Translations under genes and position numbers: made by a program
Source of the DNA: Streptomyces albireticuli
GTDB lineage: Bacteria > Actinomycetota > Actinomycetes > Streptomycetales > Streptomycetaceae
Length of the DNA stretch: 64,000 bases
Assembly: GCF_021228125.1 (NCBI RefSeq)
Contig: NZ_JAJQQS010000003.1
Coordinates: 496,001-560,000 of the forward strand
Direction: 5' to 3'
Notes under the pieces: generated by a model
Told to the model about the DNA's origin: nothing
Seen by the model: only the letters and a program-made list of their open reading frames with translations
Database searches by the model: none
In this document: in pieces, positions 34,101 to 59,003 of the stretch
How positions within the stretch are numbered: the first letter of the stretch is position 1
Layout: each line of letters begins with the position of its first letter

Positions 34101-36273
34101 CCGTCTCGTTGCTGATCGCCGACCCCGAAGGCCGGCCCGTCGCGTCCGTAGCGGCCCTCGTCTCCCGCCCCCTCCCTGCCGACCGGCTCCGGAACGCCCT
34201 GGCCGGCAGCGGCGGCGACAACGGCGGTGGTGACGGGACAGCCCGCGACGACCTCGGCGCGCTCCACACCCTCGACTGGGTGCCGGTCGCCCCGGACGAC
34301 CCGGCCGGTACGGCGGCCCCTCCCCGCTGGGCGCTGTCCGGGACGGCCGGCACGTCCCCGTACCCCGACTTCCTCGTCCTTCCCCGCCTCCCCGGAAGCC
34401 CCGGAAGCCCCGGAACCCCTGGCACCCGCGACACGGCCGACGCCGTGCACGAGGCCACGACCGAGGTGCTGTCGGCGGTACGGGAGTGGCTGGACGACGA
34501 GGCCGCCGCCTCCGCGAAACTCGCCGTCGTCACGAGCGGCGCCGTCGCGGCCGACGACAAGGACGGCGTACCGGACTTGGCGCACGCGGCGGTCTGGGGC
34601 CTGCTGCGGTCCGCGCAGTCGGAGCACCCGGGACGGTTCGTCCTCGTCGACGTGGACGATCCCGCCGACTGGGAAGCGGCCCTGCCCGCCGCGCTGGCCA
34701 CGGGGGAACCTCAGGTCGCGGTCCGCGCCGGACGGGCACTGACACCACGCCTGACGCGCACGGAACCCGGGCCCGCCGCAGGGACGGCGCCGGGGACGGG
34801 GACACATGAGTACGCATGGAACCCCGACGGAACCGTGCTGATCACCGGCGGTACGGGCGCCCTCGGCAGCCTCCTCGCCCGGCACCTGGTCGCCGAACGG
34901 GGCGTACGGCACCTCCTCCTCGCCGGCCGCCGTGGCGCCGACGCCCCGGGCGCCGCCCGCCTGCGTGAGGAACTGGAGGCGGGCGGGGCGAACGCCACGT
35001 TCGCGGCGTGCGACCTCGCCGACCGGGCCGCCGTCGACGGACTCGTCGACGGCATCCCGGACGGGCATCCCCTGACCGCGGTCGTCCACACCGCCGGTGT
35101 CCTCGACGACGGAGTGATCGGGGCGCTCGACGGGCGGCGGGTCTCCGCCGTCCTGCGCCCGAAGGCCGACGCGGCGCTGCACCTCCACCACGCGACCCGT
35201 CGCCTCGGCCTCGCGGCGTTCGTTCTCTTCTCCTCCGCCGCCGGAGTGTTCGGCGGTCCGGGCCAGGGAAACTACGCCGCCGCCAACGCCTTCCTCGATG
35301 CCCTGGCTGCCCACCGCCGCGCCCAGGGCCTCCCGGCCGTGTCCCTGGCCTGGGGGCTGTGGGAACAGGAAGCGACCGGCATGGCAGGCCACTTGGGCGA
35401 CAGCGACCTCGGCAGGCTCGCCCGTACCGGACTCGAACCGCTCAGCAGCGCCCACGGTCTGGCCCTCTTCGACGCGGCCGTGTCCGGGGGCGGCTCGCCG
35501 ACCACCGGCCCGTACCGGCAGCCCCTGCTGATACCGCTCCGGCTGAACCTCCCCGTGCTGCGTACGCACGCCGCGTCCGGCACCCTGCCGGCACTGCTGC
35601 ACGACCTCGTACGGACCCACGGGACCCGTCGAACCCTCCGGACCCAAGGGCCCGTACCGGCCTCCGCCCGCCGTCGTCAGGCGGCCGGCGGCGGAACGGA
35701 CGCCGTCACCGAGGACGGGCAGGCGCTGGCCCGGCGGCTGGAGAAGGCGTCCGAACCGGAGCGGGAACGCATCCTGACCGGCCTCGTCACCGGCCATGCC
35801 GCCGCGGTCCTCGGCCACGCGTCACCGGACGGCGTCACCCCCGACCAGCCGTTCCAGGACCTCGGCTTCGACTCGCTCACCGCCGTCCAGCTGAGGAACC
35901 GGCTCGACGCGGCGACCGGGCTGCGGCTCCCCGCGACCCTGGTCTTCGACCATCCCACACCGGGCGCCCTCGCCCGTCACCTGCGGTCCCGCCTCGGACC
36001 CGCGCCCATGGACCCCGTGACGCGGGCCCTCGCCGACCTGGACAGGATCGAAGCCGAACTCCTCGGCGCCGCGGCCCCTGACGACGAGGCGTCCCTGCGC
36101 GTCACCGGCCGGCTCCGGACCGTCCTGGCCAAATGGACCGACCTCCGCCGAGGACACGACGAGCCACCGTCGGCGGCGCGGAGCACCGTCGGGCACCGGC
36201 TGGAGACGGCGACCAAAGAAGAGATCTTCGACTTCATCGACCGCGGGCTGGGCCGTAAGAAGGGCGACAGCTG

Positions 36274-36274
<1 letters not shown>
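25154..36274 (+). CDS. Type I modular PKS, modules 4-5 (PKS2)
   Basis: This 3706-residue synthase starts at a GTG overlapping the PKS1 stop (GTGA). An N-terminal coil ([20 protein letters not shown]) serves as docking element. Module 4 (residues 36-1796): KS (DTACSSSL), methylmalonyl-type AT (GHSQG, DYASHS), DH (H in VADHAIAG, D in LLDASLH), B-type KR (LDD), ACP. Module 5 (1824-3613): KS, malonyl AT (GHSIG, HAFHSP), DH ([15 protein letters not shown]), B-type KR, ACP ([12 protein letters not shown]). Together they should install a C14-methylated conjugated diene. The C-terminal helices (ending [18 protein letters not shown]) are a class 1 docking tail matching PKS3. A TTA codon occurs in AT5 at 32621-32623. 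A short AT-richer patch lies in DH4 (about 28597-28645). Confidence 0.96.
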
Positions 36275-48798
<12,524 letters not shown>

Positions 48799-51700
48799 GT
48801 GATCTCGGCGCGCGGCACGGAGGGACTACGGGCCCAGGCGGCCCGGCTGAGGGAGTTCGCGGCCGGTCACCAGGAGCTGGACGTGACGGACGTCGGCCAC
48901 TCGCTCGCGACGACACGCACGGCCCTCGGACACCGGGCGGTGGTCCTGGGCAAGGACCGCGACGGCCTGCTGTCCGGCCTCGACGCCTTGAGCTCGGGCA
49001 CCTCGACGCCGCGAGTGGTGTCGGGAGTGACGGGCGGTGCCACGGACGTACGCCCGGTGCTGGTGTTTCCGGGGCAGGGTTCGCAGTGGGTGGGGATGGC
49101 GGTGGGTCTTCTGGACTCCTCGCCGGTGTTCGCCGGGCGGATCGCGGAGTGTGAGCGGGCGCTTTCTCCTTACGTGGACTGGTCGTTGGGGGAGGTCTTG
49201 CGCGGGGGTGATGAAGCCTCGGAGTTGCTGGAGCGGGTGGATGTTGTTCAGCCGGTCCTGTTCGCGGTGATGGTCTCCCTCGCCGAGGTGTGGCGTTCGC
49301 TGGGTGTGGAGCCGGGTGCGGTGGTGGGTCATTCGCAGGGGGAGATCGCGGCGGCGTGTGTGGCGGGTGGTTTGTCCTTGGACGATGCCGCCCGCGTCGT
49401 GGCCCTCCGTAGCCGGGCCATCCGGAAGGTCGCGGGTCTCGGCGGCATGGTGTCGGTCGCGGCCGGCCGGGCGCGGGTGGAGGATTTGCTGTCCCCGTGG
49501 GCGGAGCGGATCGGTGTCGCGGCGGTGAACGGTCCTTCGTCGACGGTGGTCAGCGGGGACGCGGAGGCGCTGGAGGAACTTCTCGCCGTGTGTGAGAAGG
49601 CGGAGGTGCGGGCGCGTCGGGTTCCGGTGGATTACGCCTCGCATTCGGTTCATGTGGACCGGATACGTGGGGAGTTGCTGGAGGTTCTGGCTCCGGTCAG
49701 CCCGGTGACGTCCCGGATTCCGTTCTTCTCGACGGTGACGGGTGACTGGGTGGATACGGCGGGGTTGGACGCGTCGTACTGGTTTGAGAATTTGCGCCGT
49801 CCGGTGGAGTTCGAGGCGGCGACCCGTTCTCTCCTCGCCCAGGGTTATGGCGTGTTCGTGGAGTCGTCGGCGCATCCGGTTTTGACGACGGGTGTGCTGG
49901 AGACGATCGAGGACGGTGACCTGCCCGGCGCGGCTGTCGGTTCCCTCCGCCGGGACGAGGGTGGCTGGGAGCGGTTCCTCCTCTCCGCCGCCGAGGCATT
50001 CACCTACGGTGTCCCCGTCGACTGGACGACGGTCCTTCCCGGCGCCCGCCGCGTCGAACTCCCCACCTACGCCTTCCAACGCAAGCACTACTGGGTGGAA
50101 TCCACGGGCGGTGTCCCGTCGGCCCGCCGCGACCGGGCCGGCGAGCCCACCGGTGCCACCGTCGACGCGCGCTTCTGGGAGGCCGTGGAGCGCGAGGACC
50201 TGGAAGAGCTCGCCCGCACGCTCGAACCCCGGGCCAACGGAACCGCGGACAAGGTCCGTTCCTCGCTGGAGGCGCTCATGCCCGCTCTCTCCTCCCTGCG
50301 GAAGTCCCGCCGGGACGAGTCCCTGGTGGACTCCTGGCGGTACCGGATCGCCTGGCGCCCGGCACCCGTGCCGACGGCGCCCGGCGGCACCACCCTCACG
50401 GGAACCTGGCTGGTGGTCGTCCCCACCACGCCGACGGACCACACCTGGGCCGTCGACGCCCTGACGGCGACGGGCGCGCGGGCTCTGGTCGTCACCATGG
50501 ACGCCACGCGTCCGGACCGGGCGGCCTGGGCCGGGAAGCTCAGGACGGCCGCCGACGGGCGGGAAGTGGCCGGGGTGCTGTCGTTGCTGGCGCTGGACGA
50601 GCGGTCCCTGCCCGAGCACCCGACGGTGGGCGCGGCCCCCGGTGCGACCCTCGTCCTCCTCCAGGCGTGGCACGACGCCGGGACGGACGGCGCCCGCCTG
50701 TGGTGCGTGACCCGGGGCGCGGTGTCGGTGACCGGCGCGGACCCGGTGCCGAGGCCGGTACAGGCGCAGGTGTGGGGCCTCGGCCGGGTCGCGGCCCTGG
50801 AACGGCCCGAGCGCTGGGGCGGTCTCCTGGACATACCGGAGGCCGTCGACGCGCCGCTCGCGAACCGGTTGTGCCGGGCGCTGGCCGGGCCGAGCGACGA
50901 GGACCAGCTTGCGGTCCGGGCGTCGGGCGTGTTCGTACGGCGCCTCGTGCCCGCCCCGTTGGCGGAGTCGCGGGAGGTGCGGGATTGGAAGCCGTCGTCT
51001 TCCGGGGTGGTGTTGGTCACGGGTGGTACGGGTGGTCTCGGTGGTCATGTGGCGCGGTGGCTGGCGTCGCGTGGTGCCGGGCATCTGGTCCTGACGAGCC
51101 GTCGTGGGCCGGAGGCGCCGGGTGCGGACGTGCTCCGTGCGGAACTGGAGGCGCTGGGTGTTCGTGTGACCGTCGCTGCCTGTGACATCGCCGACCGCGA
51201 TCAGGTCTCCGCCCTGCTCACACGGCTGCGGGACGACGGTTCGCCCGTACGCGCCGTGATCCACACCGCCGGTATCCCCGGCCGGTACGCCGCCCTCGTG
51301 GACGCGGAAATCGCCGACCTCGCCGAGACCCTGGCGGCCAAGGCCGTCGGAGCGGAGCTGCTGGACGAGCTGCTGTCGGCCGAAGGGCGCGCCGGTGACG
51401 GTGAGTTGGAGGCGTTCGTCCTCTTCTCCTCCAACGCCGGGGTCTGGGGCGGCGGAGGCCAGGGCCCGTACGCCGCGGCCAACGCCCACCTCGACGCGCT
51501 CGCCGAGCGCCGCCGCGCCCGGGGCGCCACCGCCACCTCCATCGCCTGGGGCATGTGGGAAGGCGACGGTCTGGCGGGCGAACAGGGGATGGGGGACGCG
51601 CTGAGCCTGCGCGGCCTGCGGTCGATGGACCCCGAGCTCGCGATCTCCGCGCTGCAACAGGCCCTCGACCGCGACGAGACGTTCCTGTCCGTCACCGACA

Positions 51701-52347
51701 TGGACTGGGAGCGCTTCGCCTCCTTCTTCACCGCCGCCCGGCCGGGCCCGCTGCTCGACGAACTCCCCGGCCTGGGCCGCTCCCCGCACACGCCGGAGGA
51801 GACGACGGAGGCGGCTGAGTCCCGCTCCGCCCTGGCGCGGAGCCTCGCCGGAAGGCCCCCGGGAGAGCAGTACCGCGTCCTGCTCGACCTGGTCCGCGCC
51901 GAGGCCGCCACCGTCCTCGGCCACGCCGCGCCGCAGCAGGTCGACCCCCGGCGCGGCTTCCTGGAGACGGGCTTCACCTCCCTCACCGCGGTCGAGCTGC
52001 GCAACCGGCTCAACACGGCGGCCGGCCTGCGCCTCCCCCCGTCCACGGTCTACGACCACCCCACGCCCGACGCGCTCGCCCGCCACCTCCGCACCCGGCT
52101 CACGGCGCGGGACGACGGGCGGCCCACGGCCCTCGACGGCCTCCGCCAGGTCGAGGCGGCCGTGACGGCCGAAGCGCTGGACGACGACGCGCGCGCCCAG
52201 GTCGCCGAACGGCTAAGGGAACTGCTCCGCAAGGTGGACGGAGAACCCGGCCGGGAAGCGGACGGGGTCGTCGACCGCACCACGCTCGAATCGGCGACGG
52301 ACGACGAGATGTTCGCGCTGATCGACGAACAGCTCGGGCTCGACTGA
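48799..52347 (+). CDS. Type I PKS, AT8-KR8-ACP8 portion of module 8 (PKS4)
   Basis: This 1182-residue segment continues the PKS3 frame directly after the TAA. It opens at the KS-AT linker (GTG read as Met, then ISARGTEGLRAQAARL). Domains: methylmalonyl AT (GHSQG, DYASHS; residues 88-368), KR with structural half from about 511 and catalytic half 736-921 ([13 protein letters not shown] and no LDD, so A-type; Tyr in QGPYAAANA), and ACP with GFTSL rather than GFDSL (1008-1101). No DH, so it leaves a hydroxyl that would become C7-O of the pyran ring, with C6 methyl. The C-terminal docking helices (ending DDEMFALIDEQLGLD) fit PKS5. There is no N-terminal docking coil and no ribosome-binding site, so whether it is a separate protein, a readthrough product or a sequence artefact is open. 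Confidence 0.88.
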   Translation: MISARGTEGLRAQAARLREFAAGHQELDVTDVGHSLATTRTALGHRAVVLGKDRDGLLSGLDALSSGTSTPRVVSGVTGGATDVRPVLVFPGQGSQWVGMAVGLLDSSPVFAGRIAECERALSPYVDWSLGEVLRGGDEASELLERVDVVQPVLFAVMVSLAEVWRSLGVEPGAVVGHSQGEIAAACVAGGLSLDDAARVVALRSRAIRKVAGLGGMVSVAAGRARVEDLLSPWAERIGVAAVNGPSSTVVSGDAEALEELLAVCEKAEVRARRVPVDYASHSVHVDRIRGELLEVLAPVSPVTSRIPFFSTVTGDWVDTAGLDASYWFENLRRPVEFEAATRSLLAQGYGVFVESSAHPVLTTGVLETIEDGDLPGAAVGSLRRDEGGWERFLLSAAEAFTYGVPVDWTTVLPGARRVELPTYAFQRKHYWVESTGGVPSARRDRAGEPTGATVDARFWEAVEREDLEELARTLEPRANGTADKVRSSLEALMPALSSLRKSRRDESLVDSWRYRIAWRPAPVPTAPGGTTLTGTWLVVVPTTPTDHTWAVDALTATGARALVVTMDATRPDRAAWAGKLRTAADGREVAGVLSLLALDERSLPEHPTVGAAPGATLVLLQAWHDAGTDGARLWCVTRGAVSVTGADPVPRPVQAQVWGLGRVAALERPERWGGLLDIPEAVDAPLANRLCRALAGPSDEDQLAVRASGVFVRRLVPAPLAESREVRDWKPSSSGVVLVTGGTGGLGGHVARWLASRGAGHLVLTSRRGPEAPGADVLRAELEALGVRVTVAACDIADRDQVSALLTRLRDDGSPVRAVIHTAGIPGRYAALVDAEIADLAETLAAKAVGAELLDELLSAEGRAGDGELEAFVLFSSNAGVWGGGGQGPYAAANAHLDALAERRRARGATATSIAWGMWEGDGLAGEQGMGDALSLRGLRSMDPELAISALQQALDRDETFLSVTDMDWERFASFFTAARPGPLLDELPGLGRSPHTPEETTEAAESRSALARSLAGRPPGEQYRVLLDLVRAEAATVLGHAAPQQVDPRRGFLETGFTSLTAVELRNRLNTAAGLRLPPSTVYDHPTPDALARHLRTRLTARDDGRPTALDGLRQVEAAVTAEALDDDARAQVAERLRELLRKVDGEPGREADGVVDRTTLESATDDEMFALIDEQLGLD

Positions 52348-52418
52348 AGCCGGCCGGGACCCTCGGCGCACTTCGTGGCCCCTGAACGGAACCTGAATCC
52401 CGTAGGAGACGAATTCGT
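52348..52418 (+). promoter_or_regulatory. Short intergenic gap with strong ribosome-binding site before PKS5
   Basis: This 71-nt gap is the only clear space between PKS genes. AGGAGA at 52404-52409 lies 9 nt from the ATG at 52419. No promoter or hairpin was recognised. Confidence 0.6.
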
Positions 52419-55400
52419 ATGGCCGGCGTGGAAGACAAGCTCCGTGAATACCTCAAACGTGTCACCGCGGATCTCTCCGGGACCAGGCAGCGCCTGAACG
52501 CCGCCGAGGCCAGGTCCCGGGAACCCGTCGCGATCGTCGGCATGAGCTGCCGGCTCCCCGGCGGTGTGGAGTCCCCCGAGGACTTCTGGCGGCTGCTCGC
52601 CGACGGCCGGGACGCCGTGACGGAATTCCCCGACGACCGTGGATGGCCGCTGGAGGAACTGTTCGACCCCGACCCGGACGCGACGGGGAAGACATACGCG
52701 CGGGAGGGCGCCTTCGTCCACGGAGCCGCGGAGTTCGACGCGGAGCTGTTCGGGATCTCGCCGCGCGAGGCCGTCTCGATGGACCCGCAGCAGCGCATGC
52801 TGCTGGAGGCGGCCTGGGAGGCCTTCGAACGCGCGGGCGTCGACCCGGCCTCGCTGCGCGGCAGGGACATCGGGGTGTTCGCCGGCGCCGCCTGGTCCGA
52901 CTACGTGTCCGCGGCCCGGCAGGTACCCGACAGCGCGGAGGGCTACGCCATCACCGGCGGCTCCTCAAGCGTGCTGTCCGGCCGGATCGCCTACGTCCTC
53001 GGGCTGGAGGGACCGGCGGTGACCGTGGACACCGCGTGCTCGTCGTCGCTGGTGGCCATGCACCTGGCGAGCCAGGCGCTCCGCCAGGGCGAGTGCTCGA
53101 TGGCCCTGGCCGGCGGGGTGTCCGTCCTGGTCAACCCGTATCCGTTCGTCGGCTTCAGCCGCCAGCGCGGGCTCGCCCCGGACGGCCGCTGCAAGCCGTT
53201 CGCCGACGCGGCCGACGGGACGGGCTGGGGCGAGGGCGTCGGACTGCTGCTGCTGGAGCGGTTGTCGGGCGCGCGTCGGAACGGGCATGAGGTGCTGGCG
53301 GTGATCCGGGGCAGCGCCGTCAACCAGGACGGCGCGAGCAGTGGTCTGACGGCGCCGAACGGGCCGTCGCAGCAGCGTGTCATCCGCGCGGCCCTCGCCA
53401 ACGCCCGGTTGTCGCCGGACGAGGTGGATGTGGTGGAGGCGCACGGTACGGGGACGACGCTGGGTGATCCGATCGAGGCGCAGGCGCTGCTCGCGACGTA
53501 CGGCCAGGGCCGGCCGGACGACCGGCCGTTGTGGCTGGGGTCGGTGAAGTCGAACATCGCGCACACCCAGGCGACGGCCGGTGCGGCGGGCGTCATCAAG
53601 ATGGTCCTGTCCATGCGCAACGGACTGATCCCGAAGTCACTGCACGTCGACGGCCCTTCCGCGAACGTCGACTGGTCCGCGGGCGCGGTGGAACTCCTGA
53701 CGGAGGCCCGCCCGTGGCCCGAGGTGGACAGGCCGTGGCGCGCGGGGGTCTCGTCGTTCGGGATCAGCGGGACGAACGCCCACGTCATCGTCGAGCAGGC
53801 ACGGGAAGAGGCGCCGGAGCAGGCACCGGAGGAGGCGCCGGAGCAGGCGCCGGAAGCGGAAGGCTCCCGCAGCGCGCCTTCGGCGGCCGAACGGGCGCCG
53901 TACCGCCCGGTGGTGCCGTGGACGCTCTCCTCGCGCTCGCCCGAGGGCCTGCGGGCCCAGGTCGCGCGCCTGCGGGCGCACGTCGAGGCGCGGCCCGGGC
54001 TGGACGTGGCGGATGTGGGTTTCTCGCTTGGGGTGTCGCGGACTGCTCTTGAGTATCGGGTGGTGGTGCTGGGTGAGGGGCGGGAGGAGTTGCTGGCGGG
54101 ACTGGGGGATGAGGGTGCTGCTGGTGGTGTGGTGAGTGGGGTGGCTCGGGGGCAGCGGCGGGTGGCGTTGTTGTTCTCGGGTCAGGGTGCGCAGCGCGTG
54201 GGGATGGGCCGGGAACTGGCCGAGGCTTATCCGGTGTTCGCGGCGGCGCTGGACGAGGCGTGCGGCGCTCTCGGGCTGTCCCGGGACGTGTTCGACGACG
54301 GGGAGCGGCTGGGGCGTACGGAGTTCGCTCAGGGGGCGCTCTTCGCCTTCGAAGTAGCACTCTTCCGGCTGGTGGAGAGCTGGGGGATATGCCCGGATTT
54401 CCTGATCGGGCATTCGATCGGTGAGGTTGTGGCGGCGTATGTGGCGGGGGTGTTCTCGCTGGAGGACGCGGCGCTGCTGGTGAACACGCGTGGCCGGTTG
54501 ATGCAGGCTCTTCCCGCCGGTGGGGTGATGGTGGCGGTGCAGGCCACCGAGGACGAGGCCCGGCAGGCGCTGTCCGGGTCCGGGTTCGAGGACCGCGTCG
54601 GCATCGCCGCCGTGAACGGCCCGCGCTCGGTCGTGCTGTCGGGGGAATCTGCCAGTGTCGAAGCGGTCGTGGCAGGTTTCCCCGACCGCAAGAAGCGCCG
54701 TCTCGATGTGAGCCACGCTTTCCACTCGCCCCTCATGGATCCCATGCTGGAGGACTTCCGGCAGGTCCTGAAGCAGGTCACCTTCGTCGAGCCTCGGCTC
54801 CCGGTCGTCTCCAACATCTCGGGACGCTTGGCCGAGCCGGGCGAGCTGTCGTTCCCTGAGTACTGGGTGCGGCACGTCCGTGAGGCCGTCCGTTTCGGTG
54901 ACGGCATACGGGCCCTCGCCGACCACGGCGCGGACGCGTTCCTTGAACTGGGCCCCGACGGCGTCCTGACCGCCCTCGCCCAGGAGACCTTGGACGAGCA
55001 CCGCCCAGACTCCGTCATCGTTCCTCTCCTCCGTAAGGACCGTCCCGAGCCGCTCACCCTCACCACCGCCGTGGCGACCGCCTACGTGCACGGCACGGAC
55101 GTCGACTGGTCCGCCCTTCTCCCCGGCGCCCGCCGAGTCGGCCTCCCCACCTACGCCTTCCAGCGACAGCGCTACTGGCTGCCCGAAGGGACCGCCACCG
55201 ACCCCGAGCGGTTGGGTCTCGGCCCGGCCGGCCACCCGTTGCTCGGCGCCGCCGTCCCGCTCGCGGACGGCGAGGGCGCCCTGCTCACCGGCCGGCTCTC
55301 GCTGCGCACGCACCCCTGGCTAGCCGACCACGAGATCAGCGGGACCGTGCTCGTACCGGGCGCGGGCCTGGTGGAGATGGCGCTGCGGGCCGGCGACGAG

Positions 55401-58400
55401 GTCGGCTGCGGCCGCGTGGAAGAGCTCACCCTGGAAGTCCCGCTGGTGGTACCGCGCCAGGGCGGCGTCACCGTGCAGGTCAGGGTCGGCCCCGAGGACG
55501 AGGCCGGATGGCGCGAGCTGAACGTCCACTCCCGGACCGGGCCCGACGACGACTGGACCCGCCATGTGCGCGGCACCCTCGCCCCGGCCGCCGCGCCGCC
55601 GACGTCCTCGCCCGCCGGGACCTGGCCGCCCCCGGGCGCCGCGGCCGTGCCGCTGGACGGCTTCTACGACGTCTACTCCCGCATCGGTTACGCCTACGGG
55701 CCGACCTTCCAGGGCCTCCGCGCGGCCTGGCGGCGCGGTGACGAGGTGTTCGCCGAGGTCGCCCTCCCCGAGGACGCGCGGCGTACGGCCGGTGACTTCA
55801 CCCTCCACCCCGCCCTGCTGGACGCGGCCCTCCAGTCCGCCGGTGCGGGCGCGTTCTTCGACAGCGGCGGTTCCATGCGGCTGCCGTTCGCCTGGAGCGG
55901 CGTCTCCGTCCACGCGGCCGGGGCCGCCACCGCCCGGGTGCGGGTCTCACCCGCGGGCCCGGACGCGGTGACGGTCGAGCTCGCCGACCTCACAGGCGCC
56001 CCGATAGCGACCGTCGAACGGCTGCTCATCCCCGAGATGTCGCCGGAACAGCTGGCGCGCGTCCGGGGCGAGGAGAAGGCACGGCCGTACGTCCTCGACT
56101 GGGTGCCCGCCACCACCGGCGCGGTCGCCGCCCCGGACGCCCTCACCCCGGACCGCTGGACCCTGCTCGGAGAAGACGGCCTGGCGGGAGTGGCGGACTG
56201 TGACGCGGACGCGGACTTCCTCGTCCTGCCGCAGCCCGCCCCGCATCCCGTACCGCCCACCGCCGACCTTCCCCGTGCCGCCCGCGCCGCCACCTCCACG
56301 GTGTTGACGGCACTTCAGAATTGGCTGTCCGACGTCAAGTTCGCCGAATCGTGCCTGGTCGTGGTGACCCGGAACGCGGTGGCGGCCGGTGGTGAGGTGC
56401 CGGATCCGGCGCAGGCCGCGGTGTGGGGTCTGGTGCGTGCGGCGCAGACCGAGAACCCGGGCCGATTCGTCCTCCTCGACCTGGACGGCGCCACCGGCAT
56501 CGACGACGCGCTGCCCCTCGCCCTGGCCACGGGCGAACCGCAGGTGGCCGTGCGCGGTGGCGAGGCCCTGGTGGCCAGGCTGACCCGGCCCGCCCCCGGC
56601 GGCACGCTGGTGCCCCCGGCCGACGGGCCGTGGCGGCTGGACGTGACGGCCCCGGGCACCCTGGAGAACCTGGCCTTGGTGCCCGCGGAGCCGGATCCGG
56701 ATGCCCTGGGACCGCTCGACGTGCGCGTCGACGTGCGCGCGGCGGGGCTGAACTTCCGGGACGTCCTCATCGCCCTCGGCATGTACCCGGGGGAGGCCCG
56801 CATGGGCGGAGAAGGGGCGGGAGTCGTCACCGAGGTGGGCTCCGGAGTGACGGACCTGGCCCCCGGCGACCGGGTGACGGGCATGCTCCCCTCGGCCTTC
56901 GGCCCGACGACGGTCACCGACCGCCGGGCCCTCGTACGCGTTCCCGGCGGCTGGACGTACGAGCAGGCGGCCTCCGTCCCCACGGTCTTCGCCACCGCCT
57001 ATTACGGGCTGGTGGATCTGGCGGGTCTGGTGGCTGGGGAGTCGGTGCTGGTGCACGCGGCGGCGGGTGGTGTGGGGATGGCGGCGGTGCAGGTGGCCCG
57101 TCATCTGGGTGCGGAGATCTTCGGCACGGCCAGTCCGGCCAAATGGGAGACGCTGCGGGCATCCGGGCTGGACGACGCGCATATCGCCTCGTCCAGGACG
57201 ACGGACTTCGAGACGGCCTTCACCGACGCGACGGGCGGGCGTGGCGTCGACGTGGTCCTGGACAGTCTGGCGGGGGAGTTCGTGGACGCGTCGTTGCGGC
57301 TGATGCCGCGTGAGGGCGGCCGGTTCGTCGAGATGGGCAAGGCCGACGTCCGCGACCCCGAATGGATCGGCACCGAGTACCCGGGCGTCGTCTACCGCGC
57401 CTTCGACCTGCTCGACGCCGGTCTGGACCGCTTCCAGGAGATCCTCACCGAGGTCGTACGGCTCTTCGAGACCGGTGAGTTCACCCACCTCCCGGTGACG
57501 ACGTGGGACATCCGGCGGGCCCCCGAGGCGTTCCGCCATCTCAGCCAGGCCCGGCACATCGGCAAGGTCGTCCTCACCGTGCCCCCTGCCCGCCGCCCGG
57601 AGGGCACCGTGCTCGTGACGGGCGGGACGGGCACGCTCGGGTCGCTGCTGGCCCGCCATCTGGTGACCGATCGCGGGGTGCGCCACCTGCTGCTGACGAG
57701 CCGCCGGGGACCCGACGCCCCCGGCGCGGAGGAGCTCCGCGCAGAACTGGAGAAGGAGGGGGCGGAGGTCTCCGTCGTGGCGTGCGATCTGGCCGATGGT
57801 GAGGCGGTCACCGAGCTGGTCGCGAAGGTTCCGGCCGCCCATCCGCTGACCGCCGTGGTGCACACGGCGGGTGTGACGGACGACGCCGTCATCGGGGCGC
57901 TGACCCCGGGACGGCTCGACGCGGTGTTCCGGGCGAAGGCGGACGCGGCCGTGAACCTTCATGAGGCGACCCGCCACCTGGACCTCGCCGAGTTCGTCCT
58001 CTACTCCTCCGCCTCCGGCGTCCTCGGCGGTCCCGGTCAGGGCAATTACGCCGCCGCCAACGCCTTCCTCGACGCCTTCGCCCACCACCGCACCGCGCGA
58101 GGACTGCCCGGTCACTCGCTCGCCTGGGGCCTGTGGGAACAGGCGAGCGGCATGACCGGACGGCTCGGCCACGAGGACCGCTCCCGGATCGCCCGGTCCG
58201 GCCTCGCCCCGCTCACCACCGGACAGGGCCTGGCCCTCTTCGACGCGGCCGTCGACGACACCCGGCCCGCGCAAGTGACCGTCCGCCTCGACACCTCAGC
58301 CCTTCGGGCCCAGGCCGCCGCCGGTACGCTGCCGCCGCTGCTGCGCGACCTCGTCCGCGCCCCGGCCCGGCGCGCGGTGGCCGGTGCCGGCGCGGCGCCC

Positions 58401-59003
58401 GAGGGACCGGCACTCGCCGAGCGGCTCGGCGGGCTCACCGGAGCGGAACGGGAACGCGTCGTCGTGGACCTCGTCCGCGCGGACCTCGCCGCCGTCCTGG
58501 GCCACACCTCGGCCGCGGGCATCGACCCCGGCCGCTCCTTCCAGGACATGGGCATCGACTCGCTGACCGCGGTCGAACTGCGCAACCTCCTCAACGGCGC
58601 CACGGGGCTGCGGCTGCCGGCCTCCCTCGTCTTCGACTACCCCACGCCGAACGCCCTCGCCCGCCACATCCTGGACGACCTGGCGCCCGGACCCGACGGC
58701 GGAGGCGACGGCCACGGCGGCCACGACGGCTACGACGGACCGGGAACGCCCGCGGCTCCAGGAGACGAGGCCGGGATGCGGCAGGCCATCGCCTCCATCC
58801 CGCTGGACCGGCTCAGGGCGGCGGGCCTCCTGGACACGCTGCTCGGACTCGCCGGTCAGGGCACCACGGCCGCACCCCACCCGGGCGACGCGCCCGCCCC
58901 CGAGGGACACGCGCTCGCGGCGATGGACGTGGACGACCTCGTCCGCATCGCACTCGGAGAGAGCGGCACACCGACGGACACCGAAGGGACGGACCGGGCA
59001 TGA
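52419..59003 (+). CDS. Type I modular PKS, module 9, fully reducing (PKS5)
   Basis: This 2194-residue single-module synthase begins with a docking coil ([20 protein letters not shown]). Domains in order: KS (37-461, DTACSSSL), malonyl AT (583-883, GHSIG, HAFHSP), DH (933-1210, H in LADHEISG, D in LLDAALQ), ER (1406-1725, [15 protein letters not shown] and [13 protein letters not shown]), B-type KR (1730-1911, TDD), ACP (1996-2088, [10 protein letters not shown]). It should add two carbons and reduce the beta-carbon to methylene, giving C4-C5 of the pyran ring. The ER-KR part is nearly identical in DNA to module 3. The tail carries an acidic docking motif ([15 protein letters not shown]) like that of PKS1. 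Its TGA overlaps the ATG of PKS6 (ATGA). Confidence 0.96.
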   Translation: MAGVEDKLREYLKRVTADLSGTRQRLNAAEARSREPVAIVGMSCRLPGGVESPEDFWRLLADGRDAVTEFPDDRGWPLEELFDPDPDATGKTYAREGAFVHGAAEFDAELFGISPREAVSMDPQQRMLLEAAWEAFERAGVDPASLRGRDIGVFAGAAWSDYVSAARQVPDSAEGYAITGGSSSVLSGRIAYVLGLEGPAVTVDTACSSSLVAMHLASQALRQGECSMALAGGVSVLVNPYPFVGFSRQRGLAPDGRCKPFADAADGTGWGEGVGLLLLERLSGARRNGHEVLAVIRGSAVNQDGASSGLTAPNGPSQQRVIRAALANARLSPDEVDVVEAHGTGTTLGDPIEAQALLATYGQGRPDDRPLWLGSVKSNIAHTQATAGAAGVIKMVLSMRNGLIPKSLHVDGPSANVDWSAGAVELLTEARPWPEVDRPWRAGVSSFGISGTNAHVIVEQAREEAPEQAPEEAPEQAPEAEGSRSAPSAAERAPYRPVVPWTLSSRSPEGLRAQVARLRAHVEARPGLDVADVGFSLGVSRTALEYRVVVLGEGREELLAGLGDEGAAGGVVSGVARGQRRVALLFSGQGAQRVGMGRELAEAYPVFAAALDEACGALGLSRDVFDDGERLGRTEFAQGALFAFEVALFRLVESWGICPDFLIGHSIGEVVAAYVAGVFSLEDAALLVNTRGRLMQALPAGGVMVAVQATEDEARQALSGSGFEDRVGIAAVNGPRSVVLSGESASVEAVVAGFPDRKKRRLDVSHAFHSPLMDPMLEDFRQVLKQVTFVEPRLPVVSNISGRLAEPGELSFPEYWVRHVREAVRFGDGIRALADHGADAFLELGPDGVLTALAQETLDEHRPDSVIVPLLRKDRPEPLTLTTAVATAYVHGTDVDWSALLPGARRVGLPTYAFQRQRYWLPEGTATDPERLGLGPAGHPLLGAAVPLADGEGALLTGRLSLRTHPWLADHEISGTVLVPGAGLVEMALRAGDEVGCGRVEELTLEVPLVVPRQGGVTVQVRVGPEDEAGWRELNVHSRTGPDDDWTRHVRGTLAPAAAPPTSSPAGTWPPPGAAAVPLDGFYDVYSRIGYAYGPTFQGLRAAWRRGDEVFAEVALPEDARRTAGDFTLHPALLDAALQSAGAGAFFDSGGSMRLPFAWSGVSVHAAGAATARVRVSPAGPDAVTVELADLTGAPIATVERLLIPEMSPEQLARVRGEEKARPYVLDWVPATTGAVAAPDALTPDRWTLLGEDGLAGVADCDADADFLVLPQPAPHPVPPTADLPRAARAATSTVLTALQNWLSDVKFAESCLVVVTRNAVAAGGEVPDPAQAAVWGLVRAAQTENPGRFVLLDLDGATGIDDALPLALATGEPQVAVRGGEALVARLTRPAPGGTLVPPADGPWRLDVTAPGTLENLALVPAEPDPDALGPLDVRVDVRAAGLNFRDVLIALGMYPGEARMGGEGAGVVTEVGSGVTDLAPGDRVTGMLPSAFGPTTVTDRRALVRVPGGWTYEQAASVPTVFATAYYGLVDLAGLVAGESVLVHAAAGGVGMAAVQVARHLGAEIFGTASPAKWETLRASGLDDAHIASSRTTDFETAFTDATGGRGVDVVLDSLAGEFVDASLRLMPREGGRFVEMGKADVRDPEWIGTEYPGVVYRAFDLLDAGLDRFQEILTEVVRLFETGEFTHLPVTTWDIRRAPEAFRHLSQARHIGKVVLTVPPARRPEGTVLVTGGTGTLGSLLARHLVTDRGVRHLLLTSRRGPDAPGAEELRAELEKEGAEVSVVACDLADGEAVTELVAKVPAAHPLTAVVHTAGVTDDAVIGALTPGRLDAVFRAKADAAVNLHEATRHLDLAEFVLYSSASGVLGGPGQGNYAAANAFLDAFAHHRTARGLPGHSLAWGLWEQASGMTGRLGHEDRSRIARSGLAPLTTGQGLALFDAAVDDTRPAQVTVRLDTSALRAQAAAGTLPPLLRDLVRAPARRAVAGAGAAPEGPALAERLGGLTGAERERVVVDLVRADLAAVLGHTSAAGIDPGRSFQDMGIDSLTAVELRNLLNGATGLRLPASLVFDYPTPNALARHILDDLAPGPDGGGDGHGGHDGYDGPGTPAAPGDEAGMRQAIASIPLDRLRAAGLLDTLLGLAGQGTTAAPHPGDAPAPEGHALAAMDVDDLVRIALGESGTPTDTEGTDRA
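57003..58118 (+). repeat. ER9-KR9 block, partner of the module 3 duplicate
   Basis: This is the second copy of the block described at 23190-24305, at a constant offset of 33,813 bp. Both copies use more codons ending in T (ggt, cat, gct) than the surrounding gene in the central ER part. The similarity also extends upstream into the pre-ER region, with a 3-nt offset change. Confidence 0.85.

Noticed and set aside
58600..59003. A thioesterase at the end of PKS5
   Set aside because: The tail after ACP9 is a docking region with no GxSxG motif, and PKS6 follows with a 4-nt overlap.
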